NCBI RefSeq assembly: GCF_003369915.1 | Contig: NC_046674.1 | Coordinates: 21,331,657-21,395,656 of the forward strand | Direction of reading: 5' to 3' | DNA from: Drosophila miranda | Taxonomy: Eukaryota > Arthropoda > Insecta > Diptera > Drosophilidae | Length of the DNA stretch: 64,000 bases | Shown here: positions 32,813 to 44,233 of the stretch, one piece after another | Numbering within the stretch: the first letter of the stretch is position 1 | Layout of the letters: every line of letters begins with the position of its first letter | The notes under the pieces: generated by a model | Databases searched by the model: none | The model's input: only the letters and a program-made list of their open reading frames with translations | Told to the model about the DNA's origin: nothing | Program-made: the position numbers and the translations under genes

Positions 32813-35800
32813 TATATGTATATATATATATATATACGTACCTCGCGTCGTGAGGCGCAAAGAACAAAACATTTACCATGCATTTGTGTCGCATTCAATT
32901 TCGATTTCGATTTAAATCTTAATTTGCATTGTATTCCTTTTGGATTTCGGTTGTTATTTTGTTTTTGTTTTTCTTTCGCTATCCCCGTATCTTTGGGTTT
33001 TGCCATTTTTGTTCGGCTTTTGGTCTTGCACGCGTCGCACAATTTGCGTCTGCGTGTTGGAAATATCAATCGAATCTGTTCTGTCTGTCGATTCCGGACA
33101 CCGCGGCAGCTCTATTAATTGTTCCCCCAACTTAATATTCAATGGACGATCCATAGAGGCCATTTTTTGGTATGCGCCTGACTACCATAAAACACTCGCG
33201 GAGGAGAGAAGTCGCCAGTCTTCTCTGGGACAGATTTTTCTTTATTCAACTGCAAGTTCTTGTCTGTTTGTCATGCAAAATAGTTGCAGAATGCAAGTTT
33301 TATTGAATCTGTTCGATCCAGGCTCAAACATACTGACCGATTTTGGTGTGATGTTTGTGCACAAGCTCCGTCACAGGATTGTTGACTCCCAACCTCTCCC
33401 TGGACAGATGTATTTTAAGGGACCCACCCCCATCTAGGCCTTTCCGGCTTTTCCGCTTACCTTTCCGTGGGTCGAACTGCGTTCAGCCTGGTCATATTTA
33501 GATTTATGGCACAACTAATAATATCCTTTGCCATATACCCTAAAAATGACTTACATAAATCTTCAATCGGTTTTCTTTTTGTCTTCCCGTGTTTCCTTTA
33601 ATGCTGATATCCTAATCTATAGTTGATGCAATCCCCACCACAACACACCGTCTTACAAGAGTCTTCGCTCAGTGCAGCTGTGACTCAGCCGGGGTTCGAG
33701 GCAACTGATCCCCCGATTGCATTTCTAATCATTAATGGGGGAAACCTGCAGTTATCTGCAATGAAACCATGTGAACTCAATGAAGTCACTAGGTCTGGCT
33801 GGCTGGCCCTCCGTGGGGGACTCGTTCAACTCATTTCGGCTATGGCTTCTCATTGTAAGAAGTACAGATATCAATTGCAAGTTCTAATTGCAGCAACTGC
33901 GCAACCAATGAGTCATTATGATTGGCCATTATCTACAGGGGGATGTGTTGTAAGGCTCGGAGAAAGGGAGCGCTCGAATCGAGAATTCACTGTAAAAAAA
34001 GGAGTGGAACTATTTTAAAAGATCTCCTTCCTTCATTCATCTTCCTTAAATATTTTTCGATCTAGTAATAATCATAGCTATAGATAGAATGTAATAAATA
34101 CTCGTAAATAGAGAGAATTTCATATTCGTTGATGAATCGTGTACTATATCTTCTGTTTATTCTGTGATTTTCTGTTAATCACCATCACGGCAAACATTTA
34201 CAGAAATGTTACATATGTATAAGTGGTATGTACAACAAGGTACAAGGCATATTTCTGTAGCTCTCCTCATGACCTTATCTAAGAGTATATTGACAAGTGA
34301 AACACCCACCGCGCGAATATAACCCCTACAACTCTCTCGTAAATTGCCGCTCGAAATTCATATTCGAAAGGGACACCCACTCGAGAGGTGTTACAGAAGA
34401 AGCAGAGAATACCTAGAATCAGGGGAATCATCCATGACCTCATTCGTCCGCCCTCAAGTGTTCCATACACACAATTCTGACCCATTTATCAGCCGCTTTA
34501 TGTCGCAGTCGTACAAATAGAACGTTATTATTTATTAATTTAATTTTGCAAAACGCACAGAACTTAGTCTCTGTCTCCTGGGGGTTAGAGGTCAGTCAAC
34601 CCTTGAGCCGACCAAAAAGCAATTGTCATTTGTCTCAACGGAACCCAAACCGATGGACTCCAGAGGGGAAAAGGAAAAAATATATGGGCTGCTGTCGCCC
34701 TCGGCATCCAATTTCGGGCCTCACAATTAATAGACACCAAACAAATTTGTTGCGAAGGATAACAGGGATACTAAGGGATAGCAAATTCAGGGAAAAAATT
34801 GCGGTTTTTTGTTGCCTTTCGGCCGGAATTAACTAAAAATAGTCCGAGCAGCATGACGTCCAAGAGGATGGATGGAGGGATGTGGAGAACCAATTCGCCG
34901 GCAGGACGACGTCAGCATCCCACACTCACTGACTCACTGACTCATTAATTCTCCCTCTAGTTGACCCGGAAAACCGCCTCTTGCCACAGTCTGAGGGTCT
35001 GCCTCTCTTCCTCTCAATGCAGCATTAAGTTTCCAGTTGCGCATACGTCGCGTTGTACCTCCCAAAATGGATCTTGACATTGGCCATATGACGATTTGGG
35101 GCTTCCGCTTCGGTTCGGCGCATGGATAATTTCTCGATAAAAATGCGAATTGTATGCGCGAGACTTTGATCTTTAATCGAAAATTACACAATTTAATTTT
35201 TGGCGAAATCTCTCAATTTGATTTTGATGCGAATTATTAGTTCGATTTTGTTGTTTTTATTGGATTTATTTGCGCCACCGGAATCCATAAAGTTCGCTGC
35301 AAAATTACACGAGAAATTACAAAACCGAAAAAATCTTAATTGTTAATTTTAGTGGCCCGTCGAGCGGACGGCAACCCGAAAAACCTTCAAGCAGACAGCA
35401 AATTTAATGCTCTTTCATTTTAGAGCTGAGATCTGAAATATATTTTTTGAAAGTTTCATCCTATATCTGGAACCTTTAAAAAAAGATCTAGGTACATGTG
35501 CATTAATTATAATAAACGATATTCCAAACCGATTTGACATTATCCTTTCCTATAAAATATGTAGAAGGGACTTTTCTTAAAGAAATCTCCCAGAGATTCT
35601 TTTAATCGTTATATAAATAAATTCTTTTGTATGACATCGTACATTTCCGGAATTTCCTTTATTCCTCATCATCCAAGTACCAGCGATTCAAGTGATTCAG
35701 TTTCGAATAGGTGGAATGGGTACGATAAGGTTCGGTTTTCTAAACGGTTTGTAGACGATGAGAGTGCCAGTATGACGCTTGGGAATGTTGTAGGGTATAC

Positions 35801-36615
35801 GCGTAAAGCAATAAAATTTTACTTGCTATTTTGACCGTACACACACGTAAATAGACGTTGGCACGAGCTGTGCATTTTCGATGGGGTGGCTCGCTCTGTC
35901 AGTGGGGTGCATGAGGGGTGGACCACCTAGAGCGCCAGCCCGAACAACACCAAGCACGAGCCACACAGCCCGGCCCGGCCCGGCCCGATCCGATCCGATC
36001 CAGAGCCGAGTGTGTGCCAACTGTTGAGCGGTCACAGCCGCAGCAGCATAGCATTAAGGAACCTTCTCCAGCACCCACCCACCCATATAGCAATCTACCC
36101 ATCCAGCAATACAGCTTTCAGCAGAGCCTACAACAGCAGCCGGCAGCAGTGGCACTGGCAGAGGCAGAGGCAGAGCCGAGTGCTTTGCGGGACAGTCATT
36201 CTAATTCGACGCCTTGCTGACTGCAGACGCACTCGGAACCACGGAATCGGAGTGGGAATCGGAATAGTATTGAATAGTATTTGAATTTGGGATCGAAACG
36301 GGCAGCGGATCGGACGGCTAGACAGACGCATTTGGCCAAGTGTCGCGCGGTGCCAGGCCACACTCCAATCTCTAATGAAGCAGTGTTTTAGCTAAATTTT
36401 TTTAATTTAGTTCCAATTTGGCTATCGAAACGAGTTTCCAGCTGTGCTTGCCCCCTCTCCGGAGTGTGTATTTTTTGTGTGTGCGTGTGTTGTGGCAGGC
36501 TCATTTGTGAAAAACTTAATTTGCGGCTCTGTGGCAAGACACATTTTCACCTGAATTGCAATCAAGTGCAATTATCAAACGAACAGCGAACAAAACAAAC
36601 ATTGAGATAACCGCC
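32813..36615. other. Intergenic region and 5'UTR/promoter of the GPCR gene
   Basis: No convincing gene. The longest frame, 33623-34018 (+), encodes 131 residues with no recognisable domain. Near 35930-36200 the sequence turns GC-rich with CAGCAG, GGCCC and CGATC repeats, then CAG/GAGGCA repeats. This probably holds the promoter and 5'UTR of the receptor that starts at 36616. The region 33.4-35.8 kb shows nothing I can name. Confidence 0.5.
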
Positions 36616-39600
36616 ATGTCTGCGGAGACATCAAACACCACTCCGCTGCTGGACCTGCTGATCGGCAGCACCAGCAGCACCATCAGCCCCACCGCTGCAC
36701 CGCCAGCAAGGGCTCTCTATGCGAATCGGAACCGTTTGATCTTCAGCCTCATAATCATGGGTCTGGGGGTGTTCGGAAATTCTCTGGCTCTCGTTATTTT
36801 GGCGCGCAAAAAGCACAACAAGAACAGCAAATACACTCTCATGTTGCGGTAAGTGCATTTTTACACTGCTCAGGAAAATGGGTGTAAGCAAATAAATCAA
36901 AAAAGCAGGAAGTTTTTCAGTTGACATATGGGCTTTCAAAATGCCTTTGGGTGTCAGTGCAAATTATCCAGAAATTATTACCCTTATGCCCCTATTTAAA
37001 TTCTGTTAAATGACTTCTCATGGTATATATCTTTATTTACTGTGGCACTTTTTTTTCTCAGTGTATGCAGTAAATCTATTAGCTTTATGTTTGCCACTGT
37101 TTGCGGCCAGTTCATGGCTGTGGTGTGAGTTTATTCAACCCGTGCTCTGCTCTTGGGGCTCCAACCACTAGTAGCCTATGCGGGCCCCGATTTACATATT
37201 CCGAATTGTTTTGCTGGATTTTCCATTAGGTTTTTCGCTCTGCTCGGATCAACTGCGTATCTTATCACTGACGGGATGGAATTTGGCCATTTGTTTCTGT
37301 AGATTTCCTTGTTGTCCCTCACTAGACGGAGTCTGTTTTGAGTGGGCTTATCTGGGCTGGTGATGGGGGGAACATGCGCCTTGTTCATTCAGTTTCAAAT
37401 TCAGCTCACTTTTACAACAAAGTTCCTTGAAATTTATTCCAATTTATAGCTCATTTATCAGCATAAGCGACCACCCAACCAGATTCACTGAACACGCTTT
37501 CGTTTCCTCTTGGTTTTTTTTTGCGCTGATACAGCAGTGCGTATGCGTAATATGCGTAAATTGCTTGCGACAGCAATAAAACAAATTCCACTCCAGAGAA
37601 AACCCCTGCACTTGAGGACTCCTTACGGTAGAGCCCTTTGATCTTTAATTTGATTGATGGAACGAGCCCAGTGATTGACACTTGAGCCTTGTCGACAAAT
37701 CAGACCCAATCCAAATGACATCAGCAAGAAAACGCCGTGGGTGGGGATGGGGATGGGGAATGGGAATGGGAACGGTATTCCCCCCCTGGAATACATCGTT
37801 CACATTACATCACATAAACAAATAATGATTTTGCTCATTGCAGTTCCGCTAAAAACATTTCGCATTTCTCATTTGGAAATTGGAAATTTCGAACATTTTC
37901 AACTTACGCCCTCTAATGAACAGTTCCGTTCAGCCGCTCCCACTGAAACTTTTACAGCACATAAATCTCTATTTTTGATCGTTTTATTGGTACATTTATA
38001 TATATAGTATATGTACCAGTACATACTGTATCTATATATGACTTTACTCTCAGATAGGAGGAGGCATGCCTATGCCTAACAATTAGCCGAACCTTTGGCT
38101 ATTTACAGTCCCCCCCCTCGAATATTTATTCTATTTTATGGGGAATGCACTATTTATTATTAACTCTGCGACAGAGACAGATGATTTTTCCATGTCACAG
38201 CTCAAAATAAACAAAGAAATTCAAACTTTTGTTAGCTTTTATAATCTTAAAATAAAGTGTAAACTGTTCGAAAATGGGGATTATCTGAGCGGAGAAGATA
38301 CAAAATTGATCAAAAATACAACTAGTATGAATGTTTTCTTTGGAATATAAATGCAAACTTAGGTATCAATGAAGTTAAGAAATGTGCCTGAGAAGTTTCA
38401 TAAGACTGAATCATTTAGGACCCTCCATAAAGATCTGAAACTGTCTAATCTTTATCAACTGATATTCTGATAGGTGTATGGGTTTCAATTACTTCCTTCC
38501 TGTCATTGCGATAAAATATACTATGTGTACTTTTATTGGGTAAAAGAAAGACAATTATTTCATTTATTTATATTTGAGGCAATAAAATCTCCAACGCGAT
38601 CTAAACACACGCTACTCTTTTAAGTGGCACTTTTTGCAAATTAAAATTTCCTCTATAAAGATCATTAATCGTAATTTATGGTTATTTAATGCAAAATAAA
38701 TTGTCCGATTATGCTTTTCTCTTTGGTGGGTATCCATTGATCCTGGTTTGAGAGTCTCGTCACGTCTGGTGCACCCAAAAATGGTTTGCGTTTTGCTGTA
38801 CACCTGCCATATGGGGCATAGCTTGAAAGGTTTCCGTCTTATCAGAGTGGTAATTGATTGGAAATAAAACAGGTATTCGACTAGCTGCAATCTTATCCCC
38901 AAAATCTCTCACTATTCCAGCTGCCTGGCCACCAACAATCTAGTGGCTCTGCTGGGAATGCTGACCACCTCGCTTCTGAAGTACAACATGCACAAGGAGG
39001 GGGTTCAATCCGACATGCGGCTGGACTGTGTGGGGCATGTGGTGTGGCGCTTCTTTGGCCTCAGTTCGGGATGCATTGCAGCCGTAATGGCCGCTGAACG
39101 TTGGATGGCCCTGGCCCGACCCTTTATCTACCACAAGGTGCGATATGGTCTCTTTTTCAAGACCCATCATATCTCAATAAATTCTCTCCCATAGCACATC
39201 ACCTATGAGCTGATCCGGAAGAGCATCAATAGCATTGTGATTGCGGCCTTGATCATCACGTTCCTGCCCCTTGTGGGCTTCGGAGCCTACATCGACGAGT
39301 CGAATCCGGACAGAATGAAGTGCATACGATACCGTGATGCCGAGGGCTTCTGGAACAAGGCATATGCTGTGGTATTCATGGTCTTTGGTAATGTAACATC
39401 GTAATCCCCTTCGGTTAAAGACCTGCTAATTGAATCTCCTCCTTCAGGCACGCTTCTGTGCATCGTGATCGTGACCTGCAACCTGTTCGTGGCCCACACC
39501 CTGCTCTGCGTGATCGGTAAGAGTCGCACGGCCAAGCGGCACATGCACTACGATCTGGTTAGGGACAAGGCCAGTATGCAGAGTATCGACCCGGAGAGCA

Positions 39601-40144
39601 GCAGTGGCACCACCCTCTACCAGACGCAGTACAGCACTGGAAGCGGAACCGGCAGCAACCACAGTGCTCCCCACAGGCAATCGTCCCGACAGTTCCAGCA
39701 CAGTGTCAGCGTAACGATGGCGGGCACAGAATCCTCGCCGGTGGAGATTAAGTTTGCCAAGCTGATGGCCTTTCTGAGCATCTCGTTTGTCATCTGCTGG
39801 ATGCCCCAGATGGTGGGTGGCTCTCTCTGTTTAGTCCACCTTTCAGGAAATAAAACATTTCCCCTCCATAGATTGCCATACCCTTGGCCATTGCCCCGGA
39901 CCGAGTTGACAAGAAAAACGTGTTCTTTCTCATTGCGGATGTCCTCACGGCCCTGCACTTCACATCGGATCCGTACATCTATGTGCTGAGTCGCTCCAAG
40001 TCCATCAACTGGTCCCTGCTGAGCTGCGTCAAGCGCTGGCGCAGCGGCTGGCGCCAGGGCGGACTACGGCGCTCCCAGAGCGATCAGAGCCGGATGCGCA
40101 CCACCATGACGGAGGCGAATACTCTCGACTGTAACTTCAACTAA
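36616..40144 (+). CDS. CG7497: Class A GPCR, prostanoid-receptor-like (CG7497-type)
   Basis: Five exons join in phase to 426 aa: 36616-36848, 38921-39137, 39195-39387, 39448-39812, 39872-40144. The start is the ATG in a good context (GCCATG). Seven hydrophobic segments are visible: TM1 with GVFGNSLALVILA (the conserved GN), TM2 with CLATNNLVALLGM, TM3 ending in ERWMALARPF in place of DRY, TM4, TM5, TM6 with the C-W-x-P motif in FVICWMPQM, and TM7 with DPYIYVLSR in place of NPxxY. An ER-W/C at the end of TM3 followed by ARPF, together with DPxxY in TM7, is characteristic of prostanoid receptors. The N-terminus has an NTT glycosylation site. The third loop is long and Ser/Gly/His rich. The family is firm; the ligand is inferred, and CG7497 is named from memory of the fly gene next to anchor (CG7510). 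Confidence 0.78.
36849..38920 (+). other. First intron of the GPCR gene
   Basis: The donor GTAAGT and acceptor ATTCCAG flank 2.07 kb. It contains a GGGGAT/GGGAAT repeat at 37738-37772 and AT-rich sequence. No nested gene is supported; the frames at 38138-38350 and 38612-38902 lack any recognisable motif. Confidence 0.65.
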
Positions 40145-40284
40145 GTCTCGAACTCCAGCATTATTTCTGCACCCAAGTACTTAACTTTAAAGCCATGTCC
40201 TGTGTGTTTTTTTTATATTCATTTATTTTTCTCTATGATATACTGTACAATTACTAGTAAAATTATAGTGGGGTAACGGACAGG

Positions 40285-40970
40285 GGTACTGTTGGGACCA
40301 GGGGCCCCGCGCACTGCGGTACTGCAGCAAAGCATTGCTTCGCAAGCGCGTGGACACCTACTCCGTCTGATTCCTCCGCGTTCTCTCCAGAGACCTGAGC
40401 GTTCGCATCACTCTAGAGGCAAACTCCACGGCCGCCAGAGTCTCGGTGCTGACCCTAGACCCTGTGTCTGTCGCTCGTGGTCAAACCCATTGCAGTCGAA
40501 GAGGACGTGTCGCGCGTCCTCCTCTATACCGAAGCGTTTGAGGCAGCTACAGAAGCAGCCATGTCCCAGCAGTCATTGACTGCTGCGGTCCTGTGGTATT
40601 CCGAAGCATCCTGGATAGCGCTCCTGCAGGACAGGCACGTGTCGATGAGGACTCCTAGATACTTGATAGACCTCTGCGATTGGACCGCCTTCGTTTTTTG
40701 GCCCGCTACGCGACGGTTAGCCATGCCTCTACGGCTCGGACGGACTCGTTGGCAATATCCTCCACGGCGGCGAGTTCCTTCGTACTGTGCGACGTCGTCG
40801 GCGGAACCTACCAAGCTAAAGTTGGCTGGCATCGGGATCATTAGGACCCCATAGTACATGGCGTTCCAGAGCAGAGGTCCCAAAACGGAGAGCCACCAGT
40901 GTTCGATCCCAGTCTGTTCTGTGTGGGTATGTGCGTGTGTGTACTTACTCAACACTCGGCGTGCCCCATA
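40285..40970 (-). mobile_element. Decayed non-LTR retrotransposon fragment (R1/LOA-like)
   Basis: Read on the minus strand, the frame 40955-40524 has the reverse transcriptase signatures GPLLWNAMYYGVL and LVGSADDVA (the A-D-D catalytic box) and then KYLGVLID, typical of R1/LOA-clade elements. After a frame change the next stretch, near 40520-40440, reads EEDARHVLFDCNGFDHERQ, matching the C-terminal Cys-His region of such elements. The polymerase core is interrupted by deletion and frameshift, so it is dead. The block is GC-rich compared with its AT-rich surroundings. It lies about 140 bp past the receptor stop codon and may fall within that transcript's 3'UTR. Confidence 0.75.
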
Positions 40971-41409
40971 CCCCTATGTGTACAACCCCTTCGAAACGGG
41001 CCTCTCGAAGGATCCCATACCCGTCTTTTAGTCTTGTAAGCTGTAAATAATATACCTTACCTTTTACGAGTATTACCATATCAAGGCTTTCTCTCTGTGC
41101 TCAGATCATCACATAATCTCAAAATATAAACCCGATTTGAACAATACACACAGTATATGTATCTGCATTTTTATAATAAAGTGTCTATTGTATAAATCTT
41201 AGAAACATCAGAATGGACACTAGTTTACAGAAGAGCTGCATGAATATTTTTGAGCAAGAACAATACGCATCAGCAAGATTCGAGTCTGGCAGCGATGGCA
41301 GCTTCGTCACGCACACTGTACGTATTTTCGTTTTGCGTTCTGAGGACCAAGAGCGATCACCCAGCTACTTTATGCTCTTGAGTTGCAGGCTGAATAAATC
41401 TCGAAACAC
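40971..41409. other. Intergenic sequence between two mobile elements
   Basis: Sequence between the dead retrotransposon and the Harbinger element. It includes an AATAAA at about 41176-41181 that could serve the receptor gene if its transcript reads through the insertion. No gene seen. Confidence 0.4.
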
Positions 41410-41412
41410 TAA

Positions 41413-41449
41413 GGGCTCGCGCACACTATAGCTGAAAGCGGAGCTGAAA
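41413..41449 (+). repeat. Left terminal inverted repeat of the Harbinger element
   Basis: 37 bases, identical to the reverse complement of 44194-44230. Preceded directly by TAA. Confidence 0.95.
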
Positions 41450-41637
41450 TCGGAGCTGATAGCTGATTTATAAGCTCTGAAAAAACAAACACACTGCACC
41501 GGTGCAAGTGCGCACATTGCAGACTGAACTGAGCTGAAAGCTGAAAAAGCTTTCTAAAATCAGCTCAGCTTAGTTTGATCGATCAAGCATGTTTGTTTTT
41601 TCAGCAAGCTGATTGCTGATTTCAGTACTGAACGAAA

Positions 41638-43512
41638 ATGGACTGTGAAATGTTATTGAGTGAAATTGCGGTGAACCCGGTCTTATGGAACAAGCGTGAT
41701 AAAAATTATTCGAATCGTTTGATTTTCGAAAAAACCTGGCAGGCGATTTCAAATAAATTGGGAAAACCAGGTAAGTTTTATTATTGACCTTTTTTATGTG
41801 CATTTATCTGCATGTACATACATATGTATGTATATATATACATATGTATGTATATGTATGTACATATGCATGCAAACGTCTAATTGAGGAGAGAAAAAGA
41901 TGTGCAAGAAGAAAAGAAGAATAGACAGTGGGGCAAAATGTATTTGAGTTCTTTTTATTTACGTATGATATTATATATGATATATATGATACATTTTTGT
42001 AAAGTAAAGTTTACAATAATAGTGTGAAATAGAAGTGTGATTAATAATAATAATAAAAATTATACAAAATAATAATAATAACATGAGATTTATGTTTTAT
42101 TTAGGAAAAATGACAATAATGATTCCCTAATCTCTTTAGCTTCATTTTTTGACCTATTATTGTTTTTGGAAAGGTCTTTGTTTGAGTTGTAAGTTGAAGT
42201 CTCGCCCTCAAAAGTATAAAAATAATCGTAAATGTTTTCAACATCAATTATTATATTGTGTAGAAGGCACATTGCTTTTATTAAAATAATGGCCGTTTTT
42301 GGAGTGACATCTATTTCTCTTTTCATCAAGCGCCACTTTTCTGTTAAAATGCCAAATGCGCATTCGACACAACGCCGGGCAGAGGAAAGTCTTTCATTAA
42401 AAACAGATCGTGGTTCAGTTAATGAACGTCTTGGGTAGGGCCTCATTAGATATTTAGTTAACGGATATGCTTCATCTCCAATAAAAACAAAGGGAGCTTT
42501 TATATCTGAATTTGGCAATACTTCTTCCGAAGGAATGTCCAATTCATTTCGAATGATGGCCTGCTGTAATCTTGATGCAGCAAATATTCCTCCATCACTT
42601 TGGCTACCTTTAAACCCCAACTCAATAAAAATAAATTTACAGTTAGAATCGGCAACGCCTTGAAGAACAATTGAGAAAATTTTTTTATAATTAAAATAAT
42701 CCGAGCCAGAATTTTTTGGGCATTTTATTCGGCAATGTTTGCCATCAATAGCCCTAATGCAATTGGGAAATCTTGACTTTTCTTAAAAGTCATGCGCGAT
42801 TTTTTTGTACTCTGTACAGTCTGGTGGGATCATGTGAGTCGAATTTAATTCTTCCCAAACCGCTGAGCATGTTTCTGGAATAATTTTCCGCAAAGTGCTT
42901 TCCGCTATTCGAAAGCTGAATGCAAGTGCTCTCATCGAAATACCAGTCGACAAATATCTGAAACATTTCATATTTTTATTTTCAGCGGAGCAGTGCAAAA
43001 AAAAGTTTAAGTATTTAAAAGACGAATACCGCAAGGCCCAGCGAAATGTGCCAAGACCCGCATCAGGAGCAGCAGCAGCAGAGCCTCACATTTCCAAATT
43101 TAAATATTTTAATTTAATGCACTTTTTGAGGGATGATTTCGGTGGAGAAACCGACGGAAATATAGGAGGCACATACATCGAACTAATGGACGACACATCA
43201 ATGCCATATAGTGCTGAACTGTACGACACTGAAATTGCCTTGACAAAAGATGACATCGAAAAGCCAGGACCGTCCAAACGACATAACAAACGACAAAAAG
43301 ACATGGACAACGAACTAATAGAAATCGAACATAAAAAATTAAAACTCTTGGAAATGGACATTGAAAATAATACAAATAACAAAGACTCAGACGATTTATT
43401 ATTTTTCAAAAGTTTAATACCTTTGCTGCCGAGCTCCCTGTCAGCAAGCCAAAAACTACGGATGAGGACAGACATTCAAAATGTCGTCCTCAAATATTTG
43501 GAGGAAGATTAA
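41638..43512 (+). CDS. MADF-BESS accessory protein of the Harbinger element
   Basis: Two exons: 41638-41770 and 42986-43512, joined at GTAAGT and TTTTCAG, 219 aa. The join rebuilds a complete MADF DNA-binding domain across the intron: exon 1 gives LLSEIAVNPVLWNKR and WQAISNKLGKP, exon 2 gives EQCKKKFKYLKDEYRKAQRN. The C-terminus has a BESS motif (DLLFFKSLIPLLPSSL, ending VLKYLEED), a protein interaction module often paired with MADF in flies. The middle is rich in Asp/Glu and Lys/Arg. Harbinger elements need such a Myb/MADF-type partner to bring the transposase to the nucleus and to DNA. The frame is intact. The 1215-bp intron holds the second exon of the transposase on the other strand. Confidence 0.85.
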
Positions 43513-44123
43513 TTTTATTTATTTTCATAATTTATATATTTTGTTAGTCATTTCTTTCTTTCTTTATTTATTATTATTTTTTATTATTTATTTTGGTTAT
43601 TATTTTTATGTTACACACCTTACACACTTTTCATACATTATACCTTCATATATAGTCTAATTACACATACATACATCTAATTGCATACATACACATATAC
43701 ATATATATATACATACACATAACGAAAAATAAACAATAAAAATAAAAAAGCTTCCTTTACGAACCGCAATGTAACAAAAAGTCTTTCTTTGGGTCCAATT
43801 GGTTCTCGAAGGAATGTCTGCTGCTTTTGAATTCGCGATTCAATTTTATTTAAAATATAGTCAAAGTTCTCCACCTGCATTCTTGCGTATTCGGCAAATT
43901 TTATTGGGAACGTTCGAAGCTGCTCATACATATGGTGAAATTCCCCAAGTACCGGGCGATTCCGAAAAATTTCGTGCACCCAAATCTCTCTGCGTATTTT
44001 CCTTTCATTTAATAGTTTTTTCATTTGCACATTTTCGCACAGCAACAATTTACGCACGCGCGACGACAACATTTTGGCAACGTTTAAAGAGAGAGAGAGT
44101 CTATGGCTTTCAGCTTTCAGCAA
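42090..44123 (-). pseudogene. Harbinger DDE transposase with one in-frame stop
   Basis: Two exons on the minus strand: 44123-43765 and 42957-42090. The donor is GTTCGT after TTGCG and the acceptor GTTTCAG; joining gives VTLRYLSTG, the expected family sequence. Exon 1 has EIWVHEIFRNRPVLGEFHHM and ENFDYILNKIESRIQKQ. Exon 2 has the three acidic catalytic positions: D in AIDGKHC, D in FIGDEAYPL, E in RRCVECAFGIL (DDE_Tnp_4 type). The start could also be the Met 17 codons later (44072). A TAA at 42785-42783, between AHDF and EKSRFPNC, interrupts an otherwise open frame of about 408 codons just before the first catalytic residue. A polyadenylation hexamer (42101-42096) overlaps the last codons. This copy is probably non-autonomous unless the stop is a sequencing error or is read through. 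Confidence 0.82.
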
Positions 44124-44193
44124 TCAGATCAGCCGACAATGTACGCACCTGCAAGCTGATTCTGCCTGAGAAAAGCTCTCAGATCAAGTGAGC

Positions 44194-44230
44194 TTTCAGC
44201 TCCGCTTTCAGCTATAGTGTGCGCGAGCCC
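44194..44230 (-). repeat. Right terminal inverted repeat of the Harbinger element
   Basis: 37 bases, identical to the reverse complement of 41413-41449. Followed directly by TAA. Confidence 0.95.
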
Positions 44231-44233
44231 TAA

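Larger units (their letters stand above)
41413..44230. mobile_element. PIF/Harbinger DNA transposon, complete ends (2818 bp)
   Basis: The terminal inverted repeats are perfect over 37 bp (41413-41449 and 44194-44230), starting GGGCTCGCGCACACTATAGC. They are flanked by a direct TAA at 41410-41412 and 44231-44233, the 3-bp target duplication expected of this superfamily. Inside are two genes: a DDE transposase on the minus strand and a MADF-BESS protein on the plus strand, the usual two-gene content of animal Harbinger elements. Near both ends there are many short CAGCT/AGCTGAAA repeats (for example 41442-41475, 41525-41575, 44108-44135) that could be binding sites for the element's own proteins. 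Confidence 0.92.

Noticed and set aside
33623..34018. 131-codon open frame between anchor and the GPCR gene
   Set aside because: No domain, no nearby promoter or splice context, and ordinary intergenic composition; could be revisited with expression data.
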